In this document: positions 6,588 through 12,853 of the stretch, one piece after another | Layout: every line of letters begins with the position of its first letter | Position numbering within the stretch: the stretch's first letter is position 1 | Assembly (NCBI GenBank): GCA_023460035.1 | Contig: JAEWRN010000016.1 | Coordinates: 1 to 12,853 of the forward strand | DNA length: 12,853 nucleotides | Direction: 5' to 3' | Origin: Bacillota bacterium | GTDB lineage: Bacteria; Bacillota; Clostridia; Oscillospirales; Ruminococcaceae | Made by a program: the position numbers and the translations under genes | The notes under the pieces: generated by a model | The model's input: the letters and a program-made list of their open reading frames with translations, nothing else | What the model was told of the DNA's origin: nothing | Databases searched by the model: none

Positions 6588-6595
6588 CCATAATT

Positions 6596-6657
6596 AGTCA
6601 TTTTATGACTTATCTCACTAGGGCATAGCCCAAAATGTGAGTTAGGATAAATCCTAA
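6596..6657 (-). other. oriT: Candidate oriT (MobV type): three palindromes and a nick-like site
   Basis: Within 62 nt of non-coding DNA lie three inverted repeats. They are AGTCAT/ATGACT (6596-6610), a nested CTCAC..GTGAG (6614-6641) enclosing GGGC/GCCC (6621-6631), and TTAGGAT/ATCCTAA (6642-6657). Read leftward, the GGGC-TAT-GCCC hairpin is followed by TAGTGAGATA (6620-6611). This matches 8 of 10 positions of the MobV nick sequence TAGTGTG/TTA that I remember from pMV158. None of the repeats has a U tract, so they are not terminators. A MobV relaxase lies one gene downstream. Alternative: replication origin for the adjacent RepA-like ATPase. Confidence 0.5.
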
Positions 6658-6661
6658 AACC

Positions 6662-7606
6662 TTATTCTTCTAAACTAAGCGGATCAATAAACTTAGCTTT
6701 ATAATTTCTAGATGTAGCTGTTCTATTTAACTCAACATATATACCTTCTTGTTCTAATCTTTTTATATTACTATTTAATAATCTACCAAAGCGAGAAGGG
6801 GTAATTAATAAGTTTAATTCAGCAACTATTTCTGCTGGAGTAAATATAACTTCTTTTTTCTTAATTACATATCTCATAAATGCGGATAAATTAAAATCTA
6901 GTTCTGTGTTATCTTCATCCATTATTTCAAATATTAATTTATCATTTTTTATCAAATTAAGATTTTGTTCTTCAAAATCTCTATTTATTATTTTTAATGT
7001 ATAGGTATTATCTTTGTTATTAATTAAAGTTAATATACCATTCATATTTCCATCTATACCAGTACTACCTAAAGTTTTACCTTCTTTATTTAAATGGTGT
7101 ACTAGTAGAAATGTTAAATTATATTTTTTAGATAGTTCTCTATATTTATCAAACATCCTTTTCATAACATCACTATAATTGTTTATATCTAATTCATAAC
7201 CGTAATCAATACCACACATAATATCAACTATAACAAATTTACCATTATAGATTTCTGAAAATTCTTTTAGTTCTAATTGTAAGTCATCAGTTAAACATAA
7301 TCTATGATTAGAATCTTTCTCAAGGAAGAAGAACGAGTTAGGAGAAAACTCATAACTCGTTATATTTAATCTTTCCTTAAGTTGTAAACTTGAGAGTTCT
7401 GTGCTAATATATAAAACAGGAGTGGGATTTACTTTAAATCCTAAGAACTCTTTATTGTTAGTTAGAGAATTGGCAATCTGTAGTGCTAAAAAAGATTTGC
7501 CAACCTTAGGTTCTGCAACTAAACAATATAATCCATTAGACTTCATTATTCCTTCAATAATGTTGTCTTTTTTTATGTCTGTATTTAATTGTTCTATAGG
7601 TATCAT
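6662..7606 (-). CDS. RepA-like AAA ATPase (RecA-fold, AAA_25)
   Basis: 314 residues. It resembles the hexameric RSF1010 RepA/KaiC-type ATPases found in plasmids and integrative elements, where they act as a replicative helicase or helicase-like factor. Walker A is AEPKVGKS (31-38). VLYISTE (64-70) gives the catalytic-type Glu70. Walker B is KFVIVDIM (123-130) with Asp128. LLVHHLNK (167-174) is the sensor strand usual in this family, followed by LGSTGIDGNMNG. A C-terminal winged helix lies at about 252-305 (FTPAEIVAELNLL, then RFGRLLNSNIKRLEQEGI). AAGGAGG (7622-7616) precedes the ATG by 9 nt. The ATG overlaps the stop of the upstream HTH gene in an ATGA arrangement, so translation is probably coupled. 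It suggests the excised element replicates autonomously. Confidence 0.83.
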   Translation of the reverse strand: MIPIEQLNTDIKKDNIIEGIMKSNGLYCLVAEPKVGKSFLALQIANSLTNNKEFLGFKVNPTPVLYISTELSSLQLKERLNITSYEFSPNSFFFLEKDSNHRLCLTDDLQLELKEFSEIYNGKFVIVDIMCGIDYGYELDINNYSDVMKRMFDKYRELSKKYNLTFLLVHHLNKEGKTLGSTGIDGNMNGILTLINNKDNTYTLKIINRDFEEQNLNLIKNDKLIFEIMDEDNTELDFNLSAFMRYVIKKKEVIFTPAEIVAELNLLITPSRFGRLLNSNIKRLEQEGIYVELNRTATSRNYKAKFIDPLSLEE

Positions 7607-7842
7607 TTAATTTCCCTCCTTACCATATTTTGTAAATAATTAATATTTATGTTTAACTTATTAACAACTTCACACATAGGTATTAATCCACAAGGTAATT
7701 TACAACCTTTATCTTCTAAATCTGTAATAATTTCTTTTCTAATTTTTAGTGCTGAATTTCTTCCAAGATTAGTTAACTTCATTAAATCTTGTAGAGAACA
7801 CCATTGTTTTGATAGTAATTCTAAAGTCTCGTTTGCGGACAT
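7603..7842 (-). CDS. Small HTH protein, excisionase/DUF3173-like
   Basis: 79 residues. The helix-turn-helix lies at about 15-45 (CSLQDLMKLTNLGRNSALKI, then RKEI). After it comes a G-x-x-L-P turn and a conserved-looking IPMCEVVNKLNI (54-65). This layout matches the small DNA-binding proteins (DUF3173 or Xis-like) next to integrases and ATPases in Gram-positive integrative elements. It probably binds DNA to direct excision or replication. AAGGAGG with the motif AAGGAGGTTGATATATG sets the start. It overlaps the ATPase gene by 4 nt. The fold is well supported; the exact role is inference. Confidence 0.72.
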   Translation of the reverse strand: MSANETLELLSKQWCSLQDLMKLTNLGRNSALKIRKEIITDLEDKGCKLPCGLIPMCEVVNKLNININYLQNMVRREIK

Positions 7843-7854
7843 ATATCAACCTCC

Positions 7855-8118
7855 TTATTCGAAATAGTTCAAATAGTAGTTATTATATGGAATGCTAGGA
7901 TCTATTTTTTCTATATCAACTAGCATTTTATATAAAGCCTTTCTATCAGTTTTTTCACTACCACAATTATTTGTGAATTTATATTTTTTATAAATTTCTT
8001 CTTCACTCATATTTGCTAATTTCATTAAATTAAACATAGCTTGGCATACATATGCCGGTAATTCAATTTCATCAACATTATCAGTGAAATATTTAATGTA
8101 ATTTTCTTTCTTATTCAT
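7855..8118 (-). CDS. Uncharacterised 87-residue protein, first gene of the mobility operon
   Basis: 87 residues from ATG 8118, preceded by AGAAAGAAGG, 7 nt upstream. The sequence is acidic and helical (VDEIELPAYVCQAMFNLMKLA, split near 15-35; SEEEIYKKYKF, 38-48), with no domain I recognise. The frame stays open upstream to GTG 8241 (128 residues). That extension runs through the GC-richer structured leader and lacks a good ribosome binding site at its far end, so I prefer the short form. It is 12 nt ahead of the HTH gene, and the two are surely co-transcribed. Confidence 0.65.
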   Translation of the reverse strand: MNKKENYIKYFTDNVDEIELPAYVCQAMFNLMKLANMSEEEIYKKYKFTNNCGSEKTDRKALYKMLVDIEKIDPSIPYNNYYLNYFE

Positions 8119-8374
8119 TATATCAACCTTCTTTCTGTATTTTCTCTTTACTTGTAGGTCAAGAGGGTAGAGTATCCCATAAACCTGAAATTTTAGTAAT
8201 TCCATAACTCCCGTACCAATAGGGTAATCACTAGGCACCACTTGTATTTATTTTACGAGCCGGCAGAATAGGGCGCTTACAATATCCGACTATATTTAGT
8301 TGTCAAAGAACAAATTGTAAGTTCCAAATTGGCATATCTTATATTAAAATAAAAGTTCCATTTTGGAAATTACA
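8119..8374 (-). promoter_or_regulatory. Structured, GC-richer leader of the mobility operon
   Basis: This is about 255 nt of untranslated RNA between the predicted transcription start (near 8374) and ATG 8118. I counted 50 G+C in 8161-8280 (42%), far above the surroundings. Visible folds: CTTACAAT/ATTGTAAG (arms 8321-8314 and 8283-8276) enclosing two small stems, TTGT/ACAA and ACTA/TAGT, like a three-way junction; TACC/GGTA near 8200; and AGGT/ACCT enclosing GGG/CCC at about 8160-8190. A second possible promoter, TTGACA (8306-8301) and TATTGT (8284-8279), lies inside. The frame of the first gene stays open through about 41 codons of it. I recognise no known riboswitch or T-box. Confidence 0.55.
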
Positions 8375-8488
8375 ATAAAAATAATAACATATAAGTTCCA
8401 TAGTGTCAAGTTATAAAACGAAAAAATTTAAAAATTTTTAAATTTTCATTTTTTCGACAAATTTTGTATCAAATGTTCCAAAATGGAA
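8322..8488. promoter_or_regulatory. Four TTCCAnnnTGGAA operators of the divergent switch
   Basis: 13-bp dyads lie at 8322-8334 (TTCCAAATTGGCA), 8356-8368 (TTCCATTTTGGAA, perfect), 8396-8408 (TTCCATAGTGTCA) and 8476-8488 (TTCCAAAATGGAA, perfect). The third covers the -35 and spacer of the leftward promoter. The second sits just after its start site. The fourth covers the -35 region of the repressor's own promoter. The layout fits a repressor that silences the mobility operon and regulates itself. The binding protein is inferred to be the adjacent tandem-HTH regulator. Confidence 0.78.
8381..8409 (-). promoter_or_regulatory. Main promoter of the leftward mobility operon
   Basis: Read leftward: TTGACA (8409-8404), a 17-nt spacer, then TATTAT (8386-8381) with an upstream TGT that makes it an extended -10. 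The predicted start is near 8374. An operator half overlaps the -35 box. Confidence 0.72.
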
Positions 8489-8494
8489 ATTTTG

Positions 8495-8503
8495 TGTTAT
8501 AAT
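8495..8503 (+). promoter_or_regulatory. Promoter of the tandem-HTH repressor gene
   Basis: TGTTATAAT (8495-8503) is a perfect extended -10. The -35 position (about 8475-8480) is non-consensus and lies inside the operator at 8476-8488, which fits autoregulation. The start near 8510 is followed by AGGAGG at 8522-8527, 7 nt before the ATG. Confidence 0.68.
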
Positions 8504-8534
8504 AAATTTATGAAGGAAAATAGGAGGTAATTCT

Positions 8535-9080
8535 ATGGAAAAGAGAAAACCAATGGATGTTACTATAGGAACAAATATGAGCAAGTTAAGAAAGCAATTT
8601 AATCTAACTCAAAGAGAAATATGTTCAGTAGTAGGAGTAAACACATCCACATATAAACACTATGAATTAGGTGATAGAATGGTACCTATTAGTGTATTAC
8701 AGGATTTAGCTAAATTTTATAAAGTATCAACAAATTACTTTTTTGAAAATATGCCAGAGCTATCTGATAAAGAAGCATTAGAATTATCTAACTATGCTTT
8801 TAGAGTTGCTAATAATACACAAAAGTTTATAGCTATTGATATAAAAAATCCTACTAAAGGATTAGATGAAATAGAAGAAAAGACTCAAGCAAGAGCGAGA
8901 CTTAGAATTAAGAACTTGAGATTAGAAAATAATAAATCTCAAAAAGAATTAGCAAAATATTTAGAAATAGATTTATCTACTTATAACAAATATGAAAAAG
9001 GTAGTAGAAAACTAAGTAATGAAGTAGTTAAGAAATTAGCTGAATATTACAATATATCAGTAAGTGATATAGTTGATTAA
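8535..9080 (+). CDS. Tandem-HTH XRE/Cro-type repressor
   Basis: 181 residues with two complete XRE/Cro helix-turn-helix domains. HTH-1 covers about 11-70 (KLRKQFNLTQREICSVVGV, then STYKHYELGDR). HTH-2 covers about 122-180 (RIKNLRLENNKSQKELAKYL, then STYNKYEKGSRKLS). A helical linker (75-120) joins them. There is no peptidase or ligand domain, so the protein itself shows no LexA- or ImmA-type inactivation. Two HTHs in one chain could occupy both halves of the TTCCAnnnTGGAA dyads as a pseudo-dimer. The gene diverges from the mobility operon, the usual place for an element's master repressor. The start is set by AGGAGG 8522-8527. Confidence 0.87.
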   Translation: MEKRKPMDVTIGTNMSKLRKQFNLTQREICSVVGVNTSTYKHYELGDRMVPISVLQDLAKFYKVSTNYFFENMPELSDKEALELSNYAFRVANNTQKFIAIDIKNPTKGLDEIEEKTQARARLRIKNLRLENNKSQKELAKYLEIDLSTYNKYEKGSRKLSNEVVKKLAEYYNISVSDIVD

Positions 9081-9083
9081 TAA

Positions 9084-9144
9084 ATGACAGAATGACACTA
9101 GAAATAGGTATAGGGTATATCTTAATTTAATGTCACAGTGTCAT
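9084..9144. repeat. Inverted repeat around the GmrSD-like gene's leader
   Basis: ATGACAGAATGACA (9084-9097) and TGTCACAGTGTCAT (9131-9144) are inverted copies (11 of 14 positions), each made of two TGACA half-units 3 nt apart. They flank a possible promoter: ATGACA (9092-9097), 18 nt, TATATC (9116-9121). The right arm ends 2 nt before the Shine-Dalgarno (9147-9151). It is probably an operator pair or an mRNA hairpin that could mask the ribosome site. It differs from the TTCCA operators, so a second regulator is implied. Confidence 0.55.
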
Positions 9145-9158
9145 AAGGAGGAAAAAAT

Positions 9159-11621
9159 ATGAACGAATTATTATCTTTACAGGATTTATTTAATAAGAAA
9201 ATATTTAGAATTCCTGATTATCAAAGGGGCTATTCTTGGGAAGAATTACAGTTAAAAGAATTTTGGAGTGATTTATTAAACTTATTACCAGATAGAGATC
9301 ATTATACTGGAATGATTTCACTAAAAAAACTTGATAGTGATTATGTCAATAATGAAAAATGGAATGATGAGAAATGGTTAATCGATAACTGGGGGTATGT
9401 TCCTTATCATGTTGTTGATGGTCAACAAAGATTAACTACATTTATAATTCTTATTAATGAAATTGTGAATTATTATATAAATCAAAATCCTGAAAAGTCT
9501 TTAAATGAAATTTTTATAAACAGTATTCCTTTGAGTAAAATTCAAGAAGATTACTTAGTTCAAACAAAACCAGACTCACAAGGAACAATAAGAACTTATA
9601 AATTTGGATACGAAGTAGATAATCCAAGCTATCAATTTTTTAAATATAGAATATTAGAACCTTCGAATCCGCTTGCTGTAGATGAAACTTTTTATACATT
9701 AAATTTAGCAAAATCTAAACAATTTTTTGAAAATAAAATTAAGGAATTAGTTGAATCAAAAGGAATTAATGAATTAGAAAATATATTTAAAAAAGTTACA
9801 CAAAGATTAAAATTTAATATGTATTATATTGATAATGATTTTAATGTTTTTATCGCCTTTGAAACAATGAATAATCGTGGTAAAAGATTATCATACTTAG
9901 AATTATTAAAAAATAGATTAATATATTTATCTACTGTCTTTGATGTTCCTGAAGATAATAAAACAGCAGTTAGAAATAATATTAATGAAACTTGGAAAAC
10001 AGTATATGAATATTTAGGAAAAAACAAATTAAAACCTTTAAATGATAATGAGTTTTTACAAGCTCATTGGATGATGTATTTTGGATATACTCGTTCTAAT
10101 AAAGTAACTTATGATTCATTTTTACTAAATGATTATTTCACACAACAAAATATATCAAATGAATATAATTTTGAAATAAAAGAAGAAGATACTGAATTAT
10201 CAATCGAAGAAGAGGACATTGATAATGAGGAAATACAAAAAGAAGAAAAAGTAAGCAGTAAAAAAGAAAAACTTACTATAGGAACAATAAATAATTATAT
10301 AAATAGTATGAAGTCATTAATTCCATATTGGTATCAAATACATTATCCACATGAAATAGAAAATAAAAATATAAGAATATATATTGAAAGATTAAATAGA
10401 TTAGGATATGTAAACTTTAAACCATTAACAACAGTTTTATTATCTAAAAATAATTTAAGTGAAGAACAAAAAATTGCCGTTTTAAAAGGCATGGAAAGAT
10501 TTGTATTCTTACATTATAGATTAAATGGTTATTTAGGGACCTATAAAAATAGTTTCTTCTATAACTTAGCACATGATTATTATTTTAATAATGTTACTTA
10601 TGCTGATGTTTTAAAAGAAGTAAATGATATTGATTTCTTAAGTGATAATAAAGTTGCTAATATGAATGGTATCTATACTAAATTTGATAGATTATTTAAG
10701 AATAATAATGGATTCTATTCGTGGGCATCAATAAGATATGTATTATATGAATATGAAAGAGAATTGATGACTGGTATGGCATCTAGTGTTAGATTATTGC
10801 CAGAAGATATATTTAAAAAAGATGAAAAAGATCATTATTCTATAGAACATATTTATCCACAAACTCCAACAGACGACTATTGGTTAAATAACTATAGTAT
10901 GTATACAGATAGTAATAAGCATAAATTAACAAATACGATTGGTAATTTATTACCATTATCTAAAACAATTAATAGTTCATTACAAAACTATTCATTTGAG
11001 AGAAAAAAAGAAATGAGATTTTGTGATGGTTCACATAATGAATTAGAAGTAAGTAGAAGTGAAGATTGGACTTCAAAAGAAATTTTGGATAGAGGATTAA
11101 AAATAGTTAAATTTATGGAAAAAGAATGGAATTTTATAATTCCTAATTTAGCTGAAAGAAAAAGATTCTTAGGTTTAGATTTTATGATAGAAGAAGATGA
11201 TGAATGGATTGATTCAACTGAAGTTATTAATTATCAAGAAGAACCTAAAGTAAAAGAAATACCATTTGATGAAAATCAATTGAATAAATTAATGACAAAC
11301 ACAAGACCAGAACTAATAAAAGTATATGAAGAATTAAATGAATATATTTTATCTTTGAATGAAAATATAAAACGAGGAACTTCAACTGTATATTTATCTT
11401 ACAATTATGGAAAAAATTTCATCGAGTTATGGTTCCAAGTTAACAGCTTAAAATATGTTATTATGACTGGAGATTATAATGATCCAAAAGGACTTGTAGT
11501 AGAATTAGCTGAATCATATAAATGGACAAATGACCGTTGTATCTTTGTTAATTTAGATTCAGATATAGAATATATAAAAAATATATTAAAACAAAGTTTT
11601 GAAAAACAATTTAATAGATAA
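9159..11621 (+). CDS. GmrSD-like DUF262-DUF1524-DUF5655 defence protein
   Basis: 820 residues. Fused DUF262/DUF1524 proteins are GmrSD-type type IV restriction enzymes: an NTP-using ParB-like domain plus an HNH nuclease that attacks modified phage DNA. The DUF262 signatures are IPDYQRGYSW (18-27), VDGQQRLTT (86-94) and FETMNNRGKRLSYLELLKNR (234-253). An acidic/lysine-rich linker lies at about 338-372. The HNH (DUF1524) signatures are YSIEHIYPQTP (560-570) with His564, and TIGNLLPLSKTINSS (593-607) with Asn596 and Asn605. The C-terminal 705-818 matches DUF5655, common in this family. GGAGG (9147-9151) precedes the ATG by 7 nt. The gene lies 29 nt before hsdR on the same strand, so the two likely form an operon. 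Domain calls are firm; the modified-DNA target is inferred from family knowledge. Confidence 0.9.
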   Translation: MNELLSLQDLFNKKIFRIPDYQRGYSWEELQLKEFWSDLLNLLPDRDHYTGMISLKKLDSDYVNNEKWNDEKWLIDNWGYVPYHVVDGQQRLTTFIILINEIVNYYINQNPEKSLNEIFINSIPLSKIQEDYLVQTKPDSQGTIRTYKFGYEVDNPSYQFFKYRILEPSNPLAVDETFYTLNLAKSKQFFENKIKELVESKGINELENIFKKVTQRLKFNMYYIDNDFNVFIAFETMNNRGKRLSYLELLKNRLIYLSTVFDVPEDNKTAVRNNINETWKTVYEYLGKNKLKPLNDNEFLQAHWMMYFGYTRSNKVTYDSFLLNDYFTQQNISNEYNFEIKEEDTELSIEEEDIDNEEIQKEEKVSSKKEKLTIGTINNYINSMKSLIPYWYQIHYPHEIENKNIRIYIERLNRLGYVNFKPLTTVLLSKNNLSEEQKIAVLKGMERFVFLHYRLNGYLGTYKNSFFYNLAHDYYFNNVTYADVLKEVNDIDFLSDNKVANMNGIYTKFDRLFKNNNGFYSWASIRYVLYEYERELMTGMASSVRLLPEDIFKKDEKDHYSIEHIYPQTPTDDYWLNNYSMYTDSNKHKLTNTIGNLLPLSKTINSSLQNYSFERKKEMRFCDGSHNELEVSRSEDWTSKEILDRGLKIVKFMEKEWNFIIPNLAERKRFLGLDFMIEEDDEWIDSTEVINYQEEPKVKEIPFDENQLNKLMTNTRPELIKVYEELNEYILSLNENIKRGTSTVYLSYNYGKNFIELWFQVNSLKYVIMTGDYNDPKGLVVELAESYKWTNDRCIFVNLDSDIEYIKNILKQSFEKQFNR

Positions 11622-11650
11622 TTAATAAATAAAAATAGGAGAGTGATAAA

Positions 11651-12853
11651 ATGGTTGAGTTCTCTGAAAATACAAGAGTAAAAATTCCTGCTTTAGTACA
11701 TGCCACTAGATTAGGTTATAAATACTTATCTCTAAAAGATTATAAAAATGAAATAGATGAAGAGACAAATATCTTTAAAAATGTATTTAAAGAAAGTATC
11801 AATAAAATAAATAATTTAGAGTTATCAGATGACAATATAACTAAATTGATTAATGAGTTATCTTTTTCGTTAGCAAACGATGATCTAGGGAGACAGTTTT
11901 ATAAATACTTAATTAACGGATATAAAGGAATTAAACTAATCGATTTTGAAGATGAAAAAAATAATGAATATAACGTTGTGACTGAATTAACATATAAAAA
12001 TGGTGAGGATGAATTTAGACCAGATGTTATTATGTTAATAAATGGTATGCCATTAGGATTTTTAGAGGTTAAAAAGCCAAATAATAGAGAAGGTATATTA
12101 GCAGAGAGAAATAGAATTAATGATAGATTTAAAAATAAGAAATTTAAGAAATTTGTTAATATTACACAACTATTACTATTTTCAAATAATCAAGAATATA
12201 ATGAAGATTCAGGTGTACCAATAGAAGGTGCATTCTATGGAACAACTAGTTATAATAATGTGTTTTTCAACTGTTTTAGAGAAGAAGATACTTCTATTTT
12301 TAGTAAAATTCAAGATTTAGATTATGTACAAGAAAATAATATTTTAAAAGATAATAATTATGTATCAATTAAAGGAACTCCAGAGTATTCTACTAACTTA
12401 AGTAGTACTTCCCCAACTAATAGATTAATTACATCTTTATTTCATAAATCAAGGATTTTAAAACTGTTAAAATATGGAATTGTATATGTTGAGAGATCTA
12501 ATAAAGATGGAATTATTGAAATACAAAAACATGTAATGAGATATCAACAATTCTTTGCCACATTAGCCATTGAAAATACTTTAGATAAAAATATTAAGAA
12601 AGGTGTAATATGGCATACACAAGGTTCAGGAAAAACAGCATTAGCATATTATAATGTCAAATATATTACTGATTATTTTCAAAAAAGAGGTAAAGTCGCA
12701 AAATTCTATTTCGTAGTAGATAGACTAGATTTATTAAAACAAGCTAGTCAAGAATTTACTGCAAGAGGATTAGAGGTTACAAGAGTAAATTCTAAAGAAG
12801 AATTTAAAAATACAATAAAAGAAACATCTGCAGTTTCAAAAACTGGTAATTTA
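11651..12853 (+). CDS. hsdR: Type I restriction HsdR subunit, 5' part (cut by window edge)
   Basis: The first 401 codons; the frame is still open at the last base. HsdR is the motor and nuclease subunit of type I restriction-modification. The nuclease site is RPDVIMLINGMPLGFLEVKK, with Asp125, Glu139 and Lys141 (PD-D/ExK). A long insert follows (FNCFREED and onward). Helicase motif I is WHTQGSGKT with Lys328 and Thr329, and YFVVDRLDLLKQ is motif Ia. The start ATG has GGAG (11638-11641) 9 nt upstream. Full-length HsdR is usually about 1000 residues, so over half is missing. HsdM and HsdS are not in the window and should lie further right if the system is complete. Confidence 0.92.
   Translation, partial: MVEFSENTRVKIPALVHATRLGYKYLSLKDYKNEIDEETNIFKNVFKESINKINNLELSDDNITKLINELSFSLANDDLGRQFYKYLINGYKGIKLIDFEDEKNNEYNVVTELTYKNGEDEFRPDVIMLINGMPLGFLEVKKPNNREGILAERNRINDRFKNKKFKKFVNITQLLLFSNNQEYNEDSGVPIEGAFYGTTSYNNVFFNCFREEDTSIFSKIQDLDYVQENNILKDNNYVSIKGTPEYSTNLSSTSPTNRLITSLFHKSRILKLLKYGIVYVERSNKDGIIEIQKHVMRYQQFFATLAIENTLDKNIKKGVIWHTQGSGKTALAYYNVKYITDYFQKRGKVAKFYFVVDRLDLLKQASQEFTARGLEVTRVNSKEEFKNTIKETSAVSKTGNL

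Noticed and set aside
6642..6657. TTAGGAT/ATCCTAA palindrome as terminator of the ATPase gene
   Set aside because: No U run follows on the leftward strand; it groups better with the neighbouring palindromes as oriT or origin structure.
8119..8241. N-terminal extension of the 87-residue protein to 128 residues from GTG 8241
   Set aside because: No good ribosome binding site at GTG 8241, composition unlike the rest of the gene, and a better start at ATG 8118. Kept only as a possibility in the leader finding.
8510..8530. Micro-ORF of six codons ending in the repressor's Shine-Dalgarno (ATG 8510, TAA 8528)
   Set aside because: It has no ribosome binding site and begins at the predicted transcription start; short ORFs like this arise by chance in AT-rich leaders.
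1..12853. CRISPR array, tRNA/rRNA genes, insertion sequences, retron or group II intron
   Set aside because: I saw no regularly spaced repeats, no tRNA cloverleaf or CCA end, no transposase or reverse-transcriptase motifs.

Overview
The window is very AT-rich DNA from a low-GC Gram-positive bacterium, either a Firmicute or a related Bacilli/Mollicutes-like gut lineage. Shine-Dalgarno sites are strong (AAGGAGG, GAGGTG), intrinsic terminators are abundant, and codon use is A/T-biased. TGG encodes Trp, and TGA serves as a normal stop (for example the 79-residue HTH gene), so the Mycoplasma code is not in use. Almost everything here is accessory: the core of a small integrative and mobilizable element, with anti-phage or toxin-type genes on both sides.

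Region 1 (1-365). A textbook promoter drives a compact three-hairpin small RNA of about 91 nt ending in a GAAA-looped terminator. After it come a tandem 12-bp repeat (TTTTAGGTACAC x2), a 19-bp-arm inverted repeat and an AU-only terminator-like hairpin. This could be the left end of the element, next to or inside an ncRNA locus.

Region 2 (366-3059, + strand). A Fic-domain protein with an apparent built-in antitoxin-like N-terminus is followed by an elaborate terminator/attenuator hairpin. Then come an unrecognised 221-residue helical protein and a Shedu-type (DUF4263) nuclease.

Region 3 (3111-8118, - strand). This is the mobility module, read leftward: an 87-residue unknown, a small HTH (excisionase/DUF3173-like), a RepA-like hexameric AAA ATPase, a palindrome-rich intergenic stretch that looks like a MobV oriT, a 267-residue unknown with its own promoter and terminator, a MobV/Pre relaxase, and a tyrosine integrase. 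The integrase ends in a bidirectional terminator shared with the Shedu gene.

Region 4 (8119-8534). This is the control region. It holds a long, GC-richer, fold-prone leader for the leftward operon, divergent promoters and four copies of a TTCCAnnnTGGAA operator. They lie next to a tandem-HTH repressor (8535-9080) that probably keeps the mobility operon and itself switched off.

Region 5 (9159-12853, + strand). A GmrSD-like DUF262-DUF1524-DUF5655 protein is followed 29 nt later by the first 401 codons of a type I restriction HsdR subunit, cut by the window edge.

Taken together, this looks like a relaxase-carrying element that depends on a helper conjugation system, with a switch-like repressor and several separate defence genes: Fic, Shedu plus partner, possibly the 267-residue cassette, GmrSD-like, and type I R-M. 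No type IV secretion genes are present, so transfer would need a helper. The least explained items are the small RNA, the 221-residue Shedu neighbour, the self-contained 267-residue gene, and the structured leader of the mobility operon.
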